DNA from: Laburnicola sp. R22_1
Taxonomy: Eukaryota > Ascomycota > Dothideomycetes > Pleosporales > Didymosphaeriaceae
Direction of reading: 5' to 3'
Assembly: GCA_014281115.1 (NCBI GenBank)
Contig: JACONQ010000007.1
Location: 2,976,001-3,040,000 of the forward strand
Length of the DNA: 64,000 nucleotides
Shown: piece by piece, positions 1 to 10,614 of the stretch
Layout: each line of letters opens with the position of its first letter
Numbering within the stretch: position 1 is the first letter of the stretch
The notes under the pieces: model-generated
What the model was told of the DNA's origin: nothing
What the model saw: only the letters and a program-made list of their open reading frames with translations
Database searches by the model: none
Program-made: the position numbers and the translations under genes

Positions 1-2504
1 GAGAAATCCTCGGGGTCAAAGCCGTCCGCGAAACTCTCCAGCGTCAACGGCGCTAAAATAGTGGGGTCGACTGTATGCGCTCCGTACGCTACATCCCCCT
101 TTCTTCCGGTCCGAAACGTTTCCGCAAAGTCGAATTCTTCCGTGGGCTCGTACAACAACGTCGTCTGCTCCCTGCGGGAAGGCACCGCACGTGCGTCAAC
201 CTGGTGCAGATGTTCTCTAAACCGCGCGTACCGCCGCGACAGGGCATGGAAAAGCAAGCGCCGCGTCGCGAGGAGCCGGCCAGCGTATTGACGGATTGAA
301 GGGGTCAAGCTCCTCCCAGATGGTCGTGGCTTTGCAAGCCACGAGGCGAAGATGGATTCCGCTGTCACGTTGGCTATGACGGAGGGGATGGATGAGGCGA
401 GCGGAAATGAGCACCGTCGCGGAGGGGTAGAGGAAGAGGACGTTGAACTACTAGGGAGAGACGTATCCGATGGCTCCGGTCGCCCTGCCTTTTTTCCATT
501 TGTGGAGCGTTTCGAGGGCCGCTTGGGCGGTTTTTACGCACGTGATTGCGCATTGAGCAGCATGCGGTGACGTAGTACGCTGCCTAACGGCATGGATATC
601 TCGCTTGGCTCAGGGTGGGAATGGATTAGAGGCGACAGGATGGGTCTTAGCGGCAAAAGGTGGACGTGGAGGTGGCTAGTACGTTGTCAGTGAGCGTCGC
701 TAGAGGGGTGGAACGAGCCGTGCCTCTGGTGAAGTCTGAAGAACTACGGCCTGGCGGAGGTATATCTCCTGTACAAGACTTTCCGGTGGCGTCTCTCCAA
801 TCTTCAGATGGCTGGCTGGGTATTCCCTCTTCCCATCTCGCGAGTCTTTGCTCGAGCTCAAACGCGAATTGGTGTCCTTGGTTCGGTCTGAAGCGTTCGA
901 AATAGCTGTGGATACACCCGTCAGTGGATGGGTGTGGCTGATTATCGATGGAGCAGTGGCAATAGAATGGGACATCATGAAGGACTTCGTAAAGCTTCAG
1001 CGAATGTGCGGAAAAGTCGATGACACTAGGATTGGGAGTTTGGTCGGAATATCGCCGAACATCCTCGGCTGAAAGAGATTCTTCATCCATAGCCAAGGGA
1101 AGAGGGACTGCCTAGCTTCGGGCCTATCATGCAAGGCCGGCCATACGTCATTAAAACAATCCTATCCATATCTACGCAACTGTGCTAAACTCTGCGGAGT
1201 ATTTCTCTAGTGTGGATGTTGGATTGGCGCTCGCTCGTTTTTGGAAGATGCAGGCCAAGGCTCTGCGAGTCCTACGGACACCCAACAGGGATAGGGTTCG
1301 CTGGTGCTTTGGAAGTACTGCCCTAGGAGCAAGATCGATTGGACGGAACGGATTGACCCAGTTGCCACTACATTGAGTAGTTCTTCCGCTCTCAGGTAGT
1401 ATACATGAGCCGCGGCTGCTCTGTGTTCCGGCTCGACGGATTCGTCCACTCGACACGAGAGCGCAAAAATAGTGCTGAGAACACATACGAATAAACGCTC
1501 TTCAGATATCGAGCCATCGCCTCGCCATACTTTGTCGTAATCGTTCTGAAACTGCGCCTTGTCCAGAAAGGGGTAGAGAACATGGACATATCTCCAGTAC
1601 CATGCCATCAAGTTGTCCGCTGTTTGCCGAGGAGGAAGAACGTATTTTACATGTTTTTGCTTGCATGCAAGTTTTGGTACCGGCGCAGGTGTATCTTCAA
1701 TATAGCCATTGGCGTCGGAGCGCATCCGCTGTTGCGATCGGGAAACATTTTGCTCGACCATGGTTCTCGCATTCTGCATGAAATTCCCTGCGCTGGAGCT
1801 GCCGAAGTACGGTCTCTCTTGGTTCGCATCTACGGATGCGCCCATGATAGCTTCATTGGAAGGGATACTAGAGAAAGATTCGTCGTACTGCAATCCTGAA
1901 GCTCCCTGGGGTGTTGGACCTGATTTAGACGTGACAGAGCGGTCGAGAATATTAGGATCGAGGGATACGCCTGTACCTAGGACTGTGGGGTTTGGCGAGC
2001 CAGGCCGTGGACGGTGGACGTCTCGAAAACATGGGCCAGAAGCTCCCGCCGATGCTCCCTGCGCGCCAGCGGTCGGGCTCATTCCAATGCTGGAAGAGCT
2101 TGATTGTGATGTAGAGTTGCCACGTTCAAGTTGACTCGTATTCTGGTCGAATGACCAAAGGCGGATTGGGGAAGTTGGGGCCCTAGCATGCAGAGGGCCG
2201 GTATGCCAAGTACAGGCCGTGCCATCTCCACTTCGCCTCTGGCACGTCGCGCACACTATGAAATGTTAGTTCACAACATCTCCAGGAGCAGGGAGAAGCC
2301 AAAGGCTGGTCATGAACACGTATGTAGACATGGAATGCACACTTACCAGGCTCTTTTCCATCGCACTTGACCTGTAAGGAAGATTAGCAGTGACAGAGAC
2401 TATCCATCCAGAGAGCGCTGAGCACGTACTTTTCGGCTCCGGCACTGGTCACAGGCAACTGTCACCTTTTCCCTCTTCTGCCTCTTCGGCCACGGCGGCT
2501 CCAT
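1..2504 (-). pseudogene. Zn2Cys6 fungal-specific transcription factor, RIP-damaged, runs off left edge
   Basis: Likely a nuclear DNA-binding regulator. Exon 1 (2504-2430) starts MEPPWPKRQKREK and carries the first zinc-cluster half ACDQCRSRK. Exon 2 (2371-2347) gives VKCDGKEP, and exon 3 from 2255 gives CATCQRRSGDGTACTW. Introns are GTACGT..CAG and GTAAGT..TAG. A Ser/Pro-rich linker leads to the fungal_trans middle domain (WYWRYVHVLYPFLDKAQF near 1560-1610; DMDRIVLMTYGRPCMI near 1120-1175). The frame breaks near 1270 and near 1105. TAG replaces an expected Trp at 1187-1185, and two TAGs replace an expected Trp-Trp at 453-448. Those Trp expectations come from family knowledge (RRVWHxCVxMDR; WWYNVFxVYTAATVL). 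On the plus strand each change is CCA to CTA, the RIP context. Breaks between about 640 and 760 were not resolved. Homology-like coding continues to base 1 (ESFADGFDPEDF), so the C-terminus lies outside. Confidence 0.85.
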
Positions 2505-2751
2505 AGCTGTTCGACTCGCGTTGCTGAATGTGAAGGTAAGCGTGGTAATGAAGTGAAATTCTCCACCTTCCTCCACATCTTTGCGATCTATTTTAGGCCT
2601 ACCTGTCGCCCAAATAACAATTGGGTCTGGCCCTATACAGGCCTCTTACTCAAGGGTGTAGCCAGTGCTGTTGCGGTAGCAGCCCGCGGGGTGCGGTCAA
2701 GCCATGCGCAGGAACGAAGAGCCGGAGTTTGCGGAGTTTACGGACTACGTA
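2505..2751. other. Intergenic stretch left of the Fot1-like element
   Basis: This is ordinary-composition DNA between the broken regulator and the first transposon. It should hold the regulator's promoter. It is also the left part of host DNA that is later split by the Fot1-like and hAT insertions (it continues at 4884-5067 and again from 8749). I recognise no gene in it. Confidence 0.4.
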
Positions 2752-2793
2752 CCGAGTCCGTGCACTCAATGCACGCCGTCAGTCAATGCACGC
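2752..2793 (+). repeat. Left terminal inverted repeat of Fot1-like element
   Basis: This is identical to the reverse complement of 4840-4881 by direct comparison. The TA duplication abuts it at 2750-2751. Confidence 0.93.
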
Positions 2794-2902
2794 GCATCAC
2801 CAAAACGGGCTACACAAACTTGAAGCTGTAGAGCCACACAACATAGCTATTATCACAAAATAACTTGGTGGAGTACTCTATAGCCCTATGCGATAAACTG
2901 TC

Positions 2903-4791
2903 TCACCAATACTTTCTTGGCCGAAGGATTTTGCGGCCGCGAGTGTTGGTTTGGTGTGGAGGTGTTAGGGTACGCGCTGTGCGCGAGGCACCACCTACAT
3001 CATCCCTAGCACTACGTTTCTGCTTCTTTCTTGGTGCTGCTTTCTGTGACGCCTTGCGCTTGCTTATAGAGGGCTTTTGTACAGCTTTTTGAGAGTCGCG
3101 AGCTTGCTTTTGGCGCTCTCTCTCTGCCTTGCGCTCAGCGACTTCCTTAGCCTTCACAGTAGCTAACCGGTCACGCTCTTCCTTCTCCTTCTTCCACTTC
3201 TCACGCTTCTCCTGCGCAATCTTTTCGTTGTATAGCTTATTAGCCTTAGCAAGCTCCTTTATATTGGCTTTTTCCTTCTCCTCTGCCTCTCTCTCCTCCC
3301 TTGCAAGCCTCATCCAGGTCTTGGCCTCCCTAAATGACCGAGGAGGCCACATCATAGAAGGCCCCCAGTACTCATAGTGTTGCAGCAGGTCTAGAGACTT
3401 GCCCTTCGTCTCTCTTCTTTTCTTAATAGTGAGAGCGTCAAGCAGGCCCTCATTTTCGCTCTGCAAAAGGGTGTTTTGGATAGCCATGTGGTGGAGCGAT
3501 TGCCGGATGATAGATGCGTCCTTCTCTGAGGCACTACTTAACGCACGTTTTACGACTGTGTTCAACTTTTGCCAGGCCTCACCGCCATATGTGGGAGCTT
3601 CTTCTGACGCGTTGCTGGAGGTGTCCGAGTCGTTGGTGGTAAAGCGATCGAGTATAACGTTGGGGTTGAAGGGATGTACACCTGTTGCCTGAAGGAGCTA
3701 AAGATGTTCTTTGTAGTAAAGCTGCTTATCCAGGCATCCCAAAACAAGCTAAAGAAGTCGGCCTTAGTTACAGGCACTAAGCCCTAATGCTTGTGAAGGC
3801 GTGTTGCCAGCTTCTTTGAGTATGCTGTGCTAAGAGGCTTGAACATTACTACATCGAGTGGCTGCAGCGTGTGGGTGCTGTGAGGTGGATAGATACCTAA
3901 CAGTATCTTTTGCCTGTGGCAGTACTCTAGAAACTCTTCTGTTAGGTGGCTGCTATGGCCATCCACAAGCAATAGGCGGTACTTTCTTCGAGCTTTAGCT
4001 GCTGTAAAGCGCTTAAACACCTGCTGGAGCCACGCAAGCCCAAGCCTATTATTCGACCAGCCGCTGCCTGATACTCCGAAGAAGGCCATATGTTCTCCCA
4101 CCTTCACATCCTCCACCCAGGTGTCTTGTATGTTCTTAGAGTCAGCCGCATATATGAGAGCTGGCGGCAACGCTGTACCATCCGCGCAAACGCACGCCAA
4201 CAAGCTTATCCACTCGCGATTGCCATCCTGCAGCATCTGCTTAAACTGCTTCTTCTTAAATAGCCTCTTGCTGAAGATCCTCTTCTGTCTGCCAACAGCT
4301 CTAATTATAAAGCCTTTCTCATCCATATTATATATATGCTCAGGCGCTACTTTGTAGAAGTCGATTTTGCTGCCCAGTTGTTCGAAGTACACCTTGTACT
4401 TATCACCAGAGTTGGCAGCGTGGCGTTGCTGATCCATTGAAGTGCTCCATTGGGATGTAAGCTCATCCTGGTGTTGGTGGAGGAAGCGAGTAACCCAGCT
4501 CTTGGAGACAGGGTGTCCAGCGATATCAGACGCGTAATTCTGCACCATCTCTCTTGTAGGAGGTAGCTTTCGCTCTGTCAACCCCTCTATATACTTTACA
4601 AGCTCTGCCTCCTGTTCTGGTTGAAGATTGCGACGTGCTAAACCTGCCTCCGTACGCGACCCGCTGACACCTCGGTGCTTGCGCGACAACGTCGAGCGAG
4701 CAACACTATGCTTTTTGGCTATTTCTGTGTAGGAGAAATTTTCGCTAGGGTCAAGAGCATCCAGCTCTGCAAGGGCTTCTTCTATAGTCAT
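2903..4791 (-). pseudogene. Fot1/pogo-like DDE transposase, one nonsense codon and one frameshift
   Basis: A DDE_1-type transposase that would cut and paste the surrounding element. The likely start is the ATG at 4791 (MTIEEALAELDALDP); open frame upstream of it crosses the terminal repeat and is not real. Order of parts: psq-like helix-turn-helix (SYTEIAKKHSVARSTLSRK), CENP-B/Tc5-like second HTH (VSKSWVTRFLHQHQDEL), then a catalytic core with YNMDEKGF, LLLVDGHSSH and HTLQPLD supplying three Asp residues. A TAG at 3786-3784 follows the core and probably replaces CAG, since the frame continues GLVPVTKADFFSLFWDAW. A one-base shift near 3690 then separates this from the charged, coiled-coil-rich C-terminal tail, which ends at 2903. 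Length without breaks would be about 629 residues. The core residues survive, so damage is light. Confidence 0.88.
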
Positions 4792-4839
4792 GGTGGCGTT
4801 GAGTTGTGGGGGGTGCGAAGTTGGGACGAAATCGCGATC

Positions 4840-4881
4840 GCGTGCATTGACTGACGGCGTGCATTGAGTGCACGGACTCGG
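4840..4881 (-). repeat. Right terminal inverted repeat of Fot1-like element
   Basis: This is the reverse complement of 2752-2793. The TA duplication abuts it at 4882-4883. Confidence 0.93.
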
Positions 4882-5059
4882 TACCGGTACAGAAGCGTAT
4901 CTCCACTTCGGTCGAAGCCTCGATCGCAGATACTGGACATCTGCATGTCTTCCCGCCTGCTTACTTCTCTTTTCTATGCTTCTGCCATCGTGTTTCCAAA
5001 GTGTGCGGCTGTTTTGGACAGCGGCAATTCGCGGTGTAGATGTGGAGTGGATCGATTTT

Positions 5060-5067
5060 CTTCCATG
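5060..5067. repeat. 8-bp target-site duplication of hAT copy 1 (left)
   Basis: CTTCCATG here equals CTTCCATG at 8741-8748. An 8-bp duplication is the hAT hallmark. Confidence 0.95.
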
Positions 5068-8000
5068 CAGACTTGTCAATAAACAAAACAAACAAAATTT
5101 GTGGCTCTGAATTTGTTTGTTTGACGACTTTCTTGGTGTTGTAGTTTGTTTGTTTGATTTGATGGAGCTATAGAGGCGCTTTTTATTTGATTGTTTGTTT
5201 GATTTTGAGTACTTTAAGAGGACTGTGAAAGAGACTCTGGTGGTGTTATAGGCGGCGGCTCCTCCCACTCATGTATGCTAAACTGTTCGTTGAGCTTATT
5301 GTCATCGTACGTTGCCACCACCTTTGCGCTTGGAGGTTTAAAACCTGCTCGAATCCATTGTTGAGTACAAATTAAAGCAGCCAATAGTTGGCTGCCCATT
5401 TTGCGTCTCTGTGGCTCAAGTACGTCGCCAGTACCCGAGAAGACTCGCTCACAGTCAGCGCTGGAGGCAGGGATAGTTAACACGTCCAGCGCCAATCGTG
5501 ACAAATTGGGATACCTCGGCTTGAGCTGGTACTAGTATTGGACAGCTGTACAGCCAGTTTTGTACTGTTCTGATGTCCATGTTGGCTCTCTAAGCCAGCT
5601 CTCGTACTCATCCGCCACCCCTATTATCTCGTCGCTGTTGTCAAGTACCGAATTGATCGCGTCGTCAAAGCTGCTCATCGCGTGTTTAGGCGCAGTTGTT
5701 ATTGTTGTTGCTGTCGCTAGGGCGGGCTTGTAACGAGCCCAAAGCTGCTCGAAGCTCGCGTGCGTAGCTTGTAACTGTGCGGGCTTCTCACGCCAGAAGC
5801 GTTTAAAGTAGTTCTTGAAGCGTGGGTGGAGTGCCGTGGCAGTGTAGTAGACGGGGATTTTGAGGAGTTTATTAAGGTACTTGCTCGCCTTCTTGAGCGC
5901 AGCACGTACGTTGATAGCGACGTGATCTTCTGGCGCCTCGTCTGGCAGGTAATTGACGCTTTCAAACAGTCTAAGGCGGGCATCTAGGTCAGCAATAAGA
6001 GACTTAAACACAGGGATAACCTCGTATAACGCGCTGTGAGTGCCAGCTTTGCCGCGACCTTGCAAGCGATTAGTTGCGGACTTCAGCGGCTCAAGCACCT
6101 TAATGTACTTGGTAATCACCGCCCAGTCTGCAGCTGCAAGCCCGCCTAATCGCATCCACTGCGGCACAATAGGCGGCTTAGTGTTGTTGCTTTTGGCAAG
6201 CTCGTTAGCGTGCTTAGTCTCTTGTATGTGGTAGGAGGAGTAGCTGTTAATGGCGTGTTGTAGCTCAACACCGCGCTTAAAGCAGTCATGATAGCTGTTC
6301 CAACGCGTAACTCCAGGCTTGAAAGGCTCACGGCGTCTTGCTGTAGCGCCAGCAGGCATCTCAACTGCTTCGCTGTTCTGACAATCCTCAAATATACCCC
6401 ATTGTTTTGGCGTGTTAATGTAGTTAACAATATCAAGAAACACGCCAAGCGGACCATCTTTCCGCCATTGCTTCATATAAAACTCCTCTTCGTTGTAGTG
6501 TTCAGGCTCGTTATCAAAGGCGTCGGAGTCAGTGCCAAACATAATAGTTTGCCCAACGAGGTTGAGTATGTGGCAAGCGCAGCGGAGGCGTCGATCGTTG
6601 GCGATAAAGCCGTACATTGTGCCGAGTTTATTAACTGCAGTATCGTTGTTGTAGGCGTTGTCAAGCACGAAATAGCCCAAATTGCTGCTAGAAATCTCAA
6701 AGTAGCGTAGGATTCGTACGACAGCTTCCGCGATCGCTGAGCCTGTGTGCGCACCAACCAGCTGCGGCAAGGCGATGGGAAGGTCAACTATATTGCCTTG
6801 AGAGTCAGCGTAGTGCGCACAAATTGCAAAGAAGCCACGCTTCCCCCCCTTGGTAGTCCAGCCGTCAAAGCTTATGTGTATTTTGCTAGAGGCCTCAGAC
6901 AAGGCGCGCTTGACTTAAGGTTGTAGCCAGCTGTAAAGCCTTATCACGAACCTCGAAACGCTGTTGTGAGACCTCCATAGCGCCGCCTCTGCCTCTGGGT
7001 TGGCGAACCTGATCATCGCGCGGAAGGACTCAGTCTCAAACTCGCGTAATGGCCTGTTGTTGTTGACGAGCCATAACACTGCAGCTTGCCTGAAGCCTTG
7101 TACGTCGAAGTTACCCAGCTCCTGCGTTGCATCTTGGCTTAATGTAACCCCGTTTTCTTCCGCCCATCGCAGCGACTTCTGGCCAGGTTCGAGCGGCCTC
7201 TTGTGTACGATAGTGCCTTGTTTGGTGAGCCGATGGCCGGGAAGGTCTTGCTTTAAATGGTTGTTGGCGGCTGTAGTTGACAGAGTGGTCTGGTGTAGGC
7301 CGCCCTTCTTTCTGTTGATGTGACAGTGCTTGCATTGGAAGTAGATCTTCTTAGGGTTAGTACCAAGCTTTCGAAGGCGATAGCCGTGCCTAAAGACCTA
7401 GCTGATGTTGCCTGTGGGTGTGGATAGAGGCACATTAAAGCCCAGCAGGCGCTTCAAGTCAAGGCCTTCGTAGTTGGTGAAGTTAACACTAGGCGCAGCG
7501 TCCTCCTCCACTAAAGCCTCTGTGGCAGCATTACTAAACGCGCGCGGCGGCTTAGTAGCTATAGGCGGCTTATTAGCCACTAACAGCAACTCCCAAGCTG
7601 GCTTATCGGCCTGTAAGGCTTGTAGTATAGGCCGTGGTGATGGCCTCTGGGCGCGCTCCTCTAGCTCGGTTGGTGGCTCTATTAAGCGCGGCTCTAGAGT
7701 ACTTTTAAGCACCTTAATAGGCGGCTCCGGCTCGTCAACTACCTTAATAGACGGCTGGGTTGGCGGAGGAGTAAGCGGCCGCTGGCTATCTATAAGGCGC
7801 TGGCTGGGTTTCGGCGCACGTTGGGAACGTTTGGGCATAGGTTCGGATGCCTCAGCAGGCTCGCGGCTTCGTTTTAGGGGCATGGTAAGCGTGAAGGTAA
7901 GCAAAGGCGCGAAAAAGTAAGCTGTAGGCGCAGGCAAGTAAGCCAAAGTATAGTGGGTGTGTAAGCGTTGACGCGCAAGGTACGCGGAAAGTACGCGGTC

Positions 8001-8740
8001 GGCTAGCCAACATTACCACTTCATGCCAAGGCGTACTGCGCGACGCTCTGCAGCCCGCAACAATAGAGATATAGTAAAATAGGCGACAGGAATTAATTTA
8101 GCAACATTGATTTAATAGTTTAACTTATAGAAGACAAGATTTATTGCGTAGTTATAGCAAACGATTTTTTAAGAGTAGTAACTAGGTTCAGAATATATAA
8201 ACATAACTTAGGCTTCGCTGCAACAGCGCAAACTCACTTTGCTACAATACCTCAACACTATAATATTAGCTTATTTAGATTATTATATATATATTTATTG
8301 TTTTAACAGCTTATTACCTACGTAAAGAAAGAGGAGGAACAGAGGATAGGAGGTGCTAAAGCCGAATAGCAATTCATGTATATCAGTTGCTGGCGGCCAG
8401 TGGAAGCACACATCTGTTATGCGGGCTTTTTTTACGCAGGTACAATCCACTTAAGAAGCTCTGTTTTTTGCTCTGTTTACTATAGGAATACCTATATAAT
8501 TGCAGCGTTAGGAAAGTTATTGTTACATCAACACTAAGAATATATCACTAACTCTAGGGTACCTTATCATTACAGTATGCTAAGCGATTCAAACAAACTT
8601 CAAATTTTTTAACTGCAATTGCCTCTTTTGTTTGTTTGACCTATCAAAATTGCAGCAGCAGCTTTTTGTTTGGTTGACGTTGTCAATTCAAACAAAATTC
8701 AAACAAAATATTGAGGCATGTTTGGTTGTTGACAACCCTG
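5068..8740 (-). mobile_element. hAT-family DNA transposon, copy 1
   Basis: A 3673-bp element with imperfect terminal inverted repeats, CAGACTTGTCAA at 5068 and CAGGGTTGTCAA (reverse complement) ending at 8740. It is flanked by the exact 8-bp duplication CTTCCATG. Subterminal regions are rich in TTTGTTTG-like motifs. It is nearly identical to, and inverted relative to, the copy at 10615-14285. The stretch 7947-8740 is the element's 5' non-coding part, AT-rich with no gene. The transposase has three nonsense codons. Confidence 0.95.
5214..7883 (-). pseudogene. hAT transposase, copy 1, three in-frame stops
   Basis: A transposase of about 889 codons if read through. It starts at the ATG at 7883 (MPLKRSREPAEASEPMPKR). 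A BED-type zinc finger follows at about 7230-7350 (CKHC, then the H pair in NHLKQDLPGH). The RNase-H-like core comes next, ending in the hAT dimerisation region (SSADCERVFSGTGDVLEPQ) near 5420-5480. Stops lie at 7400-7398 (TAG where copy 2 has TGG), 6917-6915 (TAA where copy 2 has CAA) and 5534-5532 (TAG where copy 2 has TGG). There is no frameshift: the segments share one frame. All three changes are transitions in a CpA context, as expected from RIP. Confidence 0.92.
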
Positions 8741-8748
8741 CTTCCATG
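8741..8748. repeat. 8-bp target-site duplication of hAT copy 1 (right)
   Basis: CTTCCATG, identical to 5060-5067. Confidence 0.95.
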
Positions 8749-9697
8749 GCAGCCACCGTCCCGCATGACAACGGCCGAATAGAACTACGCCAGGCTGATG
8801 ATATATGAAAACGGGTTTGGGATTTCTGAGGAGGTAACAGCTATCACATCAGCCGTCTTCACTGTATGCTCTGGGGACGTGGGCATCGTCTACCCGTTTG
8901 CGACCTACAGAAAAATGGTAAATGGTTGAACTTAACTCCATTTCGGATTCCTTTTGGCTACTGCTTTTGGCCCTCGTTCAACCAGTTGAAAGTGTTCCGA
9001 ATAACCAATCGGGAGCCTTCCGATGCATCCGTGCATTGAAGATACCCAGGGTACGTAGGTAACAAACTCCGGTACGCCTAACACAGTAATGGAACAGAAC
9101 TTATTGAATACGCAACATATCTGGGAAAGAGATACTAGTTAACGGTTTGGAGGGGACTTTTTACAAATGCTGGGGCCGCGGAAGTCGCCATAATACCGTC
9201 CTACCTATTTGTCCACACTAAGAATCCAAAGCTTCTAGAGACAGAATACTACTCCATCGAATTCGAGAACCACTCAAAGGTCGCCAGGATGGAGATAAGA
9301 TAGTTCAATATCTGAGATCCGTTGACAGTAGTGCCTGAATCCGGGAGAATGTGTAGAAAACCTTCATTACTGATAGTCCCCAACGCGGAACGTCGAGCAG
9401 ATCCGGTTAGATCAGTTCGAAACTGCTCTGATTCGCGCAACGCAGTCAACCTTCCATCGCCATTGAAAGATATTGATGCGAATGCTTGTTGGCGAGTAAG
9501 TGCTCGGAAGCAGTCTCAGGCCATGTCCAAGCTCTTATCTGCCCTAGGTATAAGAGAGAGATTCCCAGTTTTCTAAAGTTTTTAGTTCGCATCCTCTAGT
9601 ACCTCTCTTTCCACAGCGCTATACTAATATCCTTTTGTCTTTCTATCGCTCCTACGTCCTATATCGCAACAATCTACACATTAAAAGGCACGTTGTT
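8749..9697. other. Region upstream of the aldehyde dehydrogenase relic
   Basis: Mixed-composition DNA that probably includes the dehydrogenase promoter. A 66-codon minus-strand open frame at 9249-9449 has no recognisable features. No TATA box with a convincing position was identified. Confidence 0.35.
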
Positions 9698-10606
9698 ATA
9701 GCCAACCAACCCACAGGAAAACCCGCGAGCATTGAGACCCGCCTCTTCATCAACGGCGATTTGTACCATCCAAGGCCGGGAAGAAGTTTGATGTCTACAA
9801 TCCTGCCACCGAGGAGCTTGCCGCATCCGTGTCCGAAGCGCTCCCAGCAGACGTCGACGAGACAGTCAAAGCGGCACAGGCTGCTTTTCCAGCCTGGTCT
9901 GAACTGAATGCCAGCGACCGAGGCAACTACATCCGCAAGCTCGCTGATGCGATGGAAGCGAATCTTGAGGAGATAGGTTATTTGGAGGCCATCACCATGG
10001 GAAAGCCATATATTCGGGAGCCTTACAACTGTAGTATATTTAAAAGGCCCCGAACCAAAGAGATGTCTCGTCTAATATGTCGTAGGGGTCGGCCGACATT
10101 CTGTCGAGGCTCTAAGGTACTTTAGCCAACTGGCCATGAACGTCCAGGGAACAACTTCCCTCAACACCACCGGCTTGGTCAATCTTTCATCCCGGCAACC
10201 TTACGGCGTTGTCGCTGGCATTGTGCCATGGAACGGCCCGTCCTTCTGCATGGTCAACAAGCTCGGTCCCGCCTTAATTGCGGGCAACACGATCATCATC
10301 AAGTCTTCAGAGAAGTCTCCTCTGTCAGCGCTTGTCGTGGCCAGGCTCTGCAATGAAATCGGGCTGCCCAATGGAGTTTTGAATATACTCAGCGGGTTCG
10401 GACGGCCCTGCGGTGAGGCAATCGCCAAGCATATGGACATCCGCAAGATCTCATTCACCGGCTCGGTTCCCACTGGAAAGCTGCTCAAGAAGTACGCAGC
10501 CGATTCGAACATCAAGAACGTCACGCTGGAACTCGGCGGCAAGAACCCACTCGTCATTTTCGATGATGCCGATCTGCAGCAGGCCATCCCAGCCGCGGCT
10601 TTCTCC

Positions 10607-10614
10607 GTCCTGGC
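10607..10614. repeat. 8-bp target-site duplication of hAT copy 2 (left)
   Basis: GTCCTGGC is repeated exactly at 14286-14293. It lies within the dehydrogenase codons for Val-Leu-Ala. Confidence 0.96.

Larger units (their letters stand above)
2752..4881 (-). mobile_element. Fot1/pogo-type DNA transposon with long terminal inverted repeats
   Basis: A 2.13-kb Tc1/mariner-superfamily element. Its ends are exact inverted repeats: 2752-2793 matches the reverse complement of 4840-4881 over 42 bases, beginning CCGAGTCCGTGCACTCAATG. It is flanked by TA at 2750-2751 and 4882-4883, the target duplication expected for this superfamily. Inside each terminal repeat a TCAATGCACG motif occurs twice, possibly as transposase-binding subrepeats. 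The transposase is on the minus strand and is broken, so this copy is not autonomous. Confidence 0.93.

Noticed and set aside
4792..5268. N-terminal extension of the Fot1-like transposase frame
   Set aside because: It runs across the terminal inverted repeat, host DNA and into the hAT element, so it is a chance continuation.
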